Origin: JAJDIA01 sp031555145
GTDB lineage: Bacteria > Bacteroidota > Bacteroidia > Bacteroidales > Tannerellaceae
Length of the DNA stretch: 64,000 bases
Assembly (NCBI GenBank): GCA_031555145.1
Contig: JAVBUR010000012.1
Location: 1 to 64,000 of the forward strand
Reading direction: 5' to 3'
Shown one piece after another: positions 62,337-64,000 of this stretch; the stretch's first letter is position 1; the number at the start of each line of letters is the position of its first letter. The notes under the pieces are model-generated. The model was not told the DNA's origin. It saw only the letters and a list, made by a program, of their open reading frames with translations, and did no database searches. Made by a program: the position numbers and the translations under genes.

Positions 62337-63635
62337 ATGAATTTTGTAGAAGAATTAAAATGGAGGGGCATGATCCACGATATGATGCCCGGCACGGAAG
62401 AACGGTTACAAAAAAGTATGACATCCGCCTATATCGGCTTTGACCCCACGGCAGACTCCCTGCACATCGGTCACCTGGTAAGCGTTATGATACTCAAACA
62501 TTTCCAACGAGCCGGCCACCGTCCCATCGCCCTGATCGGTGGTGCTACAGGTATGATTGGCGACCCTTCGATGAAGTCGGCCGAACGGAATCTGCTCGAT
62601 GAAGCGACCCTTCGCCACAACCAGGACAGCATCAAGAAACAGTTGGCCAAATTCCTGGATTTTGACTCCGACGTACCCAATGCCGCTAAGTTGGTGAATA
62701 ACTACGATTGGATGAAGGACTATTCGTTCCTCAACTTTATCCGTGATATCGGCAAGCACCTCACCGTTAATTATATGATGGCGAAGGACTCCGTGAAAAA
62801 ACGCCTGAGCGGCGAATCAAGCACCGGCCTTTCTTTCACTGAATTCTCTTACCAGTTGTTGCAGGGATACGACTTCCTGCACCTCTTCGAAACAGAAGGT
62901 TGCTGCCTGCAAATGGGTGGTTCCGACCAATGGGGCAATATCACCACCGGGACGGAGCTGATCCGCCGCAAACTCGGTTCGGAAGCTGAAGCCTTCGCAC
63001 TGGTATGCCCGCTAATTACGAAAGCCGACGGTGGCAAGTTCGGTAAAACCGAATCAGGCAACGTATGGTTAGACCGCAGATATACGACCCCGTATAAGTT
63101 CTACCAGTTCTGGTTGAACGTTAGCGATGCGGATGCGGCTAAGTTTATCCGTATCTTCACCGCCTTGAGCCAGGAAGAAGTCCTTGGACTGGAAAAAGAA
63201 CAGGCCGAAGCGCCCCATCTCCGCCCCTTGCAGAAACGCCTGGCGAAGGAGATCACCATCATGGTACACTCCGTAGAAGACTACGAAGCATCGGTGGAAG
63301 CCTCCGAAATCCTTTTCGGCAATGCCACTTCCGACGCTCTGAAGAAGCTCGACGAAGATACGCTGCTGGCTGTATTCGACGGTGTCCCCCAGTTTGAAAT
63401 ATCGCAGGCCGACCTCGAAGCAGGTGTTAAGGCAATCGACCTGCTGACCGAAAAGGCCGCCGTCTTCCCTTCCAAAGGTGAAATGCGCAAGTTGGTACAA
63501 AGCGGTGGCGTCAGCCTCAACAAAGAGAAACTGGCAGAATCCGATACCCTTATCTCTACTGCCCAGTTGCTAAACGGCAAATACCTCCTGGTACAACGTG
63601 GCAAGAAGAACTACTTCCTGCTGATTGCCCGATAA
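62337..63635 (+). CDS. tyrS: Tyrosyl-tRNA synthetase
   Basis: 432-residue class I synthetase. HIGHL (near 43-47) and the KMSKS-equivalent KFGKTE (near 237-242) form the ATP site. A C-terminal S4 RNA-binding domain (LVQSGGVSLNKEKL) ends the protein. Charges tRNA-Tyr. It has its own promoter, and a terminator follows. Confidence 0.97.
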   Translation: MNFVEELKWRGMIHDMMPGTEERLQKSMTSAYIGFDPTADSLHIGHLVSVMILKHFQRAGHRPIALIGGATGMIGDPSMKSAERNLLDEATLRHNQDSIKKQLAKFLDFDSDVPNAAKLVNNYDWMKDYSFLNFIRDIGKHLTVNYMMAKDSVKKRLSGESSTGLSFTEFSYQLLQGYDFLHLFETEGCCLQMGGSDQWGNITTGTELIRRKLGSEAEAFALVCPLITKADGGKFGKTESGNVWLDRRYTTPYKFYQFWLNVSDADAAKFIRIFTALSQEEVLGLEKEQAEAPHLRPLQKRLAKEITIMVHSVEDYEASVEASEILFGNATSDALKKLDEDTLLAVFDGVPQFEISQADLEAGVKAIDLLTEKAAVFPSKGEMRKLVQSGGVSLNKEKLAESDTLISTAQLLNGKYLLVQRGKKNYFLLIAR

Positions 63636-63670
63636 GGCGACCTCTATATAGCATCCTATCCAATGGAGAT

Positions 63671-63708
63671 CAAGGGCAACAGCTTTATGCACAAAGCTGT
63701 TGCCCTTG
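63671..63708. terminator. Terminator between tyrS and the glutathione peroxidase gene
   Basis: Perfect 16-bp stem CAAGGGCAACAGCTTT / AAAGCTGTTGCCCTTG with a 6-base loop, 36 bases after the tyrS stop. The T-tail is short. Confidence 0.8.
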
Positions 63709-63758
63709 TATTTGAACCTTTCCTCCCCTGCATTTGTTACACTTAATATATCATTATT

Positions 63759-64000
63759 ATGAAAGCAATAATATCACTCCTTATGGTAGCTCTATTTACC
63801 TCTTGCAGCAGCTCGCCCAAACAGAAGACTTTGCATGATTTCACGGTTCAAACCATCGACGGGAAAGAAATCTCCCTCTCGAAATTCAAGGGAAAGAAAG
63901 TATTGGTAGTGAATACCGCTTCCAAATGTGGCCTTACCCCCCAGTATAAAGACCTCCAAGCTTTATACGATCAATATGGTCCGGACAATTTTGTGATCAT
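63759..64000 (+). CDS. Glutathione peroxidase-like lipoprotein (partial)
   Basis: The first 80 codons are present; the window edge cuts the rest. A lipoprotein leader (LLMVALFTSCSS) is followed by the thiol peroxidase start FTVQTIDGKEISLSKFKGK and NTASKCGLTPQY, where the catalytic residue is Cys instead of selenocysteine. Such Cys-type enzymes usually use thioredoxin. A second peroxide defence gene near ohr. Confidence 0.9.
   Translation, partial: MKAIISLLMVALFTSCSSSPKQKTLHDFTVQTIDGKEISLSKFKGKKVLVVNTASKCGLTPQYKDLQALYDQYGPDNFVI

Overview
The window comes from a Bacteroidales bacterium, most likely Parabacteroides or a close relative (inference). The evidence is a SusC/SusD pair with an ECF sigma factor and a FecR anti-sigma factor, many exported glycosidases, an S46 dipeptidyl-peptidase, a SprE/PorW-like type IX secretion lipoprotein, the conserved DUF4271-hemD-rnpA-yidD-tatD-tyrS order, and many boxes matching the Bacteroidetes -7 promoter consensus TAnnTTTG. 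No rRNA, tRNA, CRISPR array, phage or intact insertion sequence is visible.

Layout. 1-3.1 kb: a 22-bp tandem dyad array, then a leftward operon of a GH125 mannosidase, thiM and thiE. 3.2-7.8 kb, rightward: a SIS-domain isomerase, a PfkB kinase, a tyrosine-phosphatase-like lipoprotein and a DEAD-box RNA helicase. 7.9-19.1 kb, leftward: glycosidases GH95, GH2, a GH35 remnant without its catalytic barrel, a GH43 fragment and GH20. The GH20 gene runs directly into an NhaC-type antiporter and a DAACS symporter. 19.1-22.5 kb, leftward and less GC-rich: a poorly known cassette holding a membrane-tethered HTH-like regulator, a frameshifted small lipoprotein, a second lipoprotein and a secreted protein broken by two frameshifts.

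22.6-34.6 kb is rightward core metabolism: aroA, a Cys/His-containing membrane protein, an orphan metal ABC permease, sprE/porW, aroK, an alanine-dehydrogenase-like protein lacking expected active-site residues, korA-korB and a C1 peptidase. 34.7-47.5 kb is a polysaccharide utilisation locus: ECF sigma factor, FecR, SusC, SusD, and GH106 and GH78 enzymes, pointing to a rhamnose-bearing glycan. Its sigma-to-GH106 part is clearly more AT-rich than the flanks. 47.8-53.9 kb, leftward, is a tight operon of ruvB, a flippase, a DUF389 protein and a DPP7-type peptidase. 54-64 kb is rightward: ohr, an intergenic stretch with a ParE-toxin remnant, a leftward sirtuin, two small PH-like membrane proteins, lpdA, then DUF4271-hemD-rnpA-yidD, an inserted lipase-like lipoprotein, tatD, tyrS and the start of a glutathione peroxidase cut by the window edge.

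Together the accessory parts are glycan-foraging modules (fucose, hexosamine, galactose, mannose and rhamnose linkages) embedded in conserved housekeeping operons. Gene decay is concentrated at 12.9-14.0, 19.6-21.6, 47.5-47.7 and 55.0-55.2 kb. The regions that look least described are the 19.6-22.5 kb cassette and the 22-bp dyad array.
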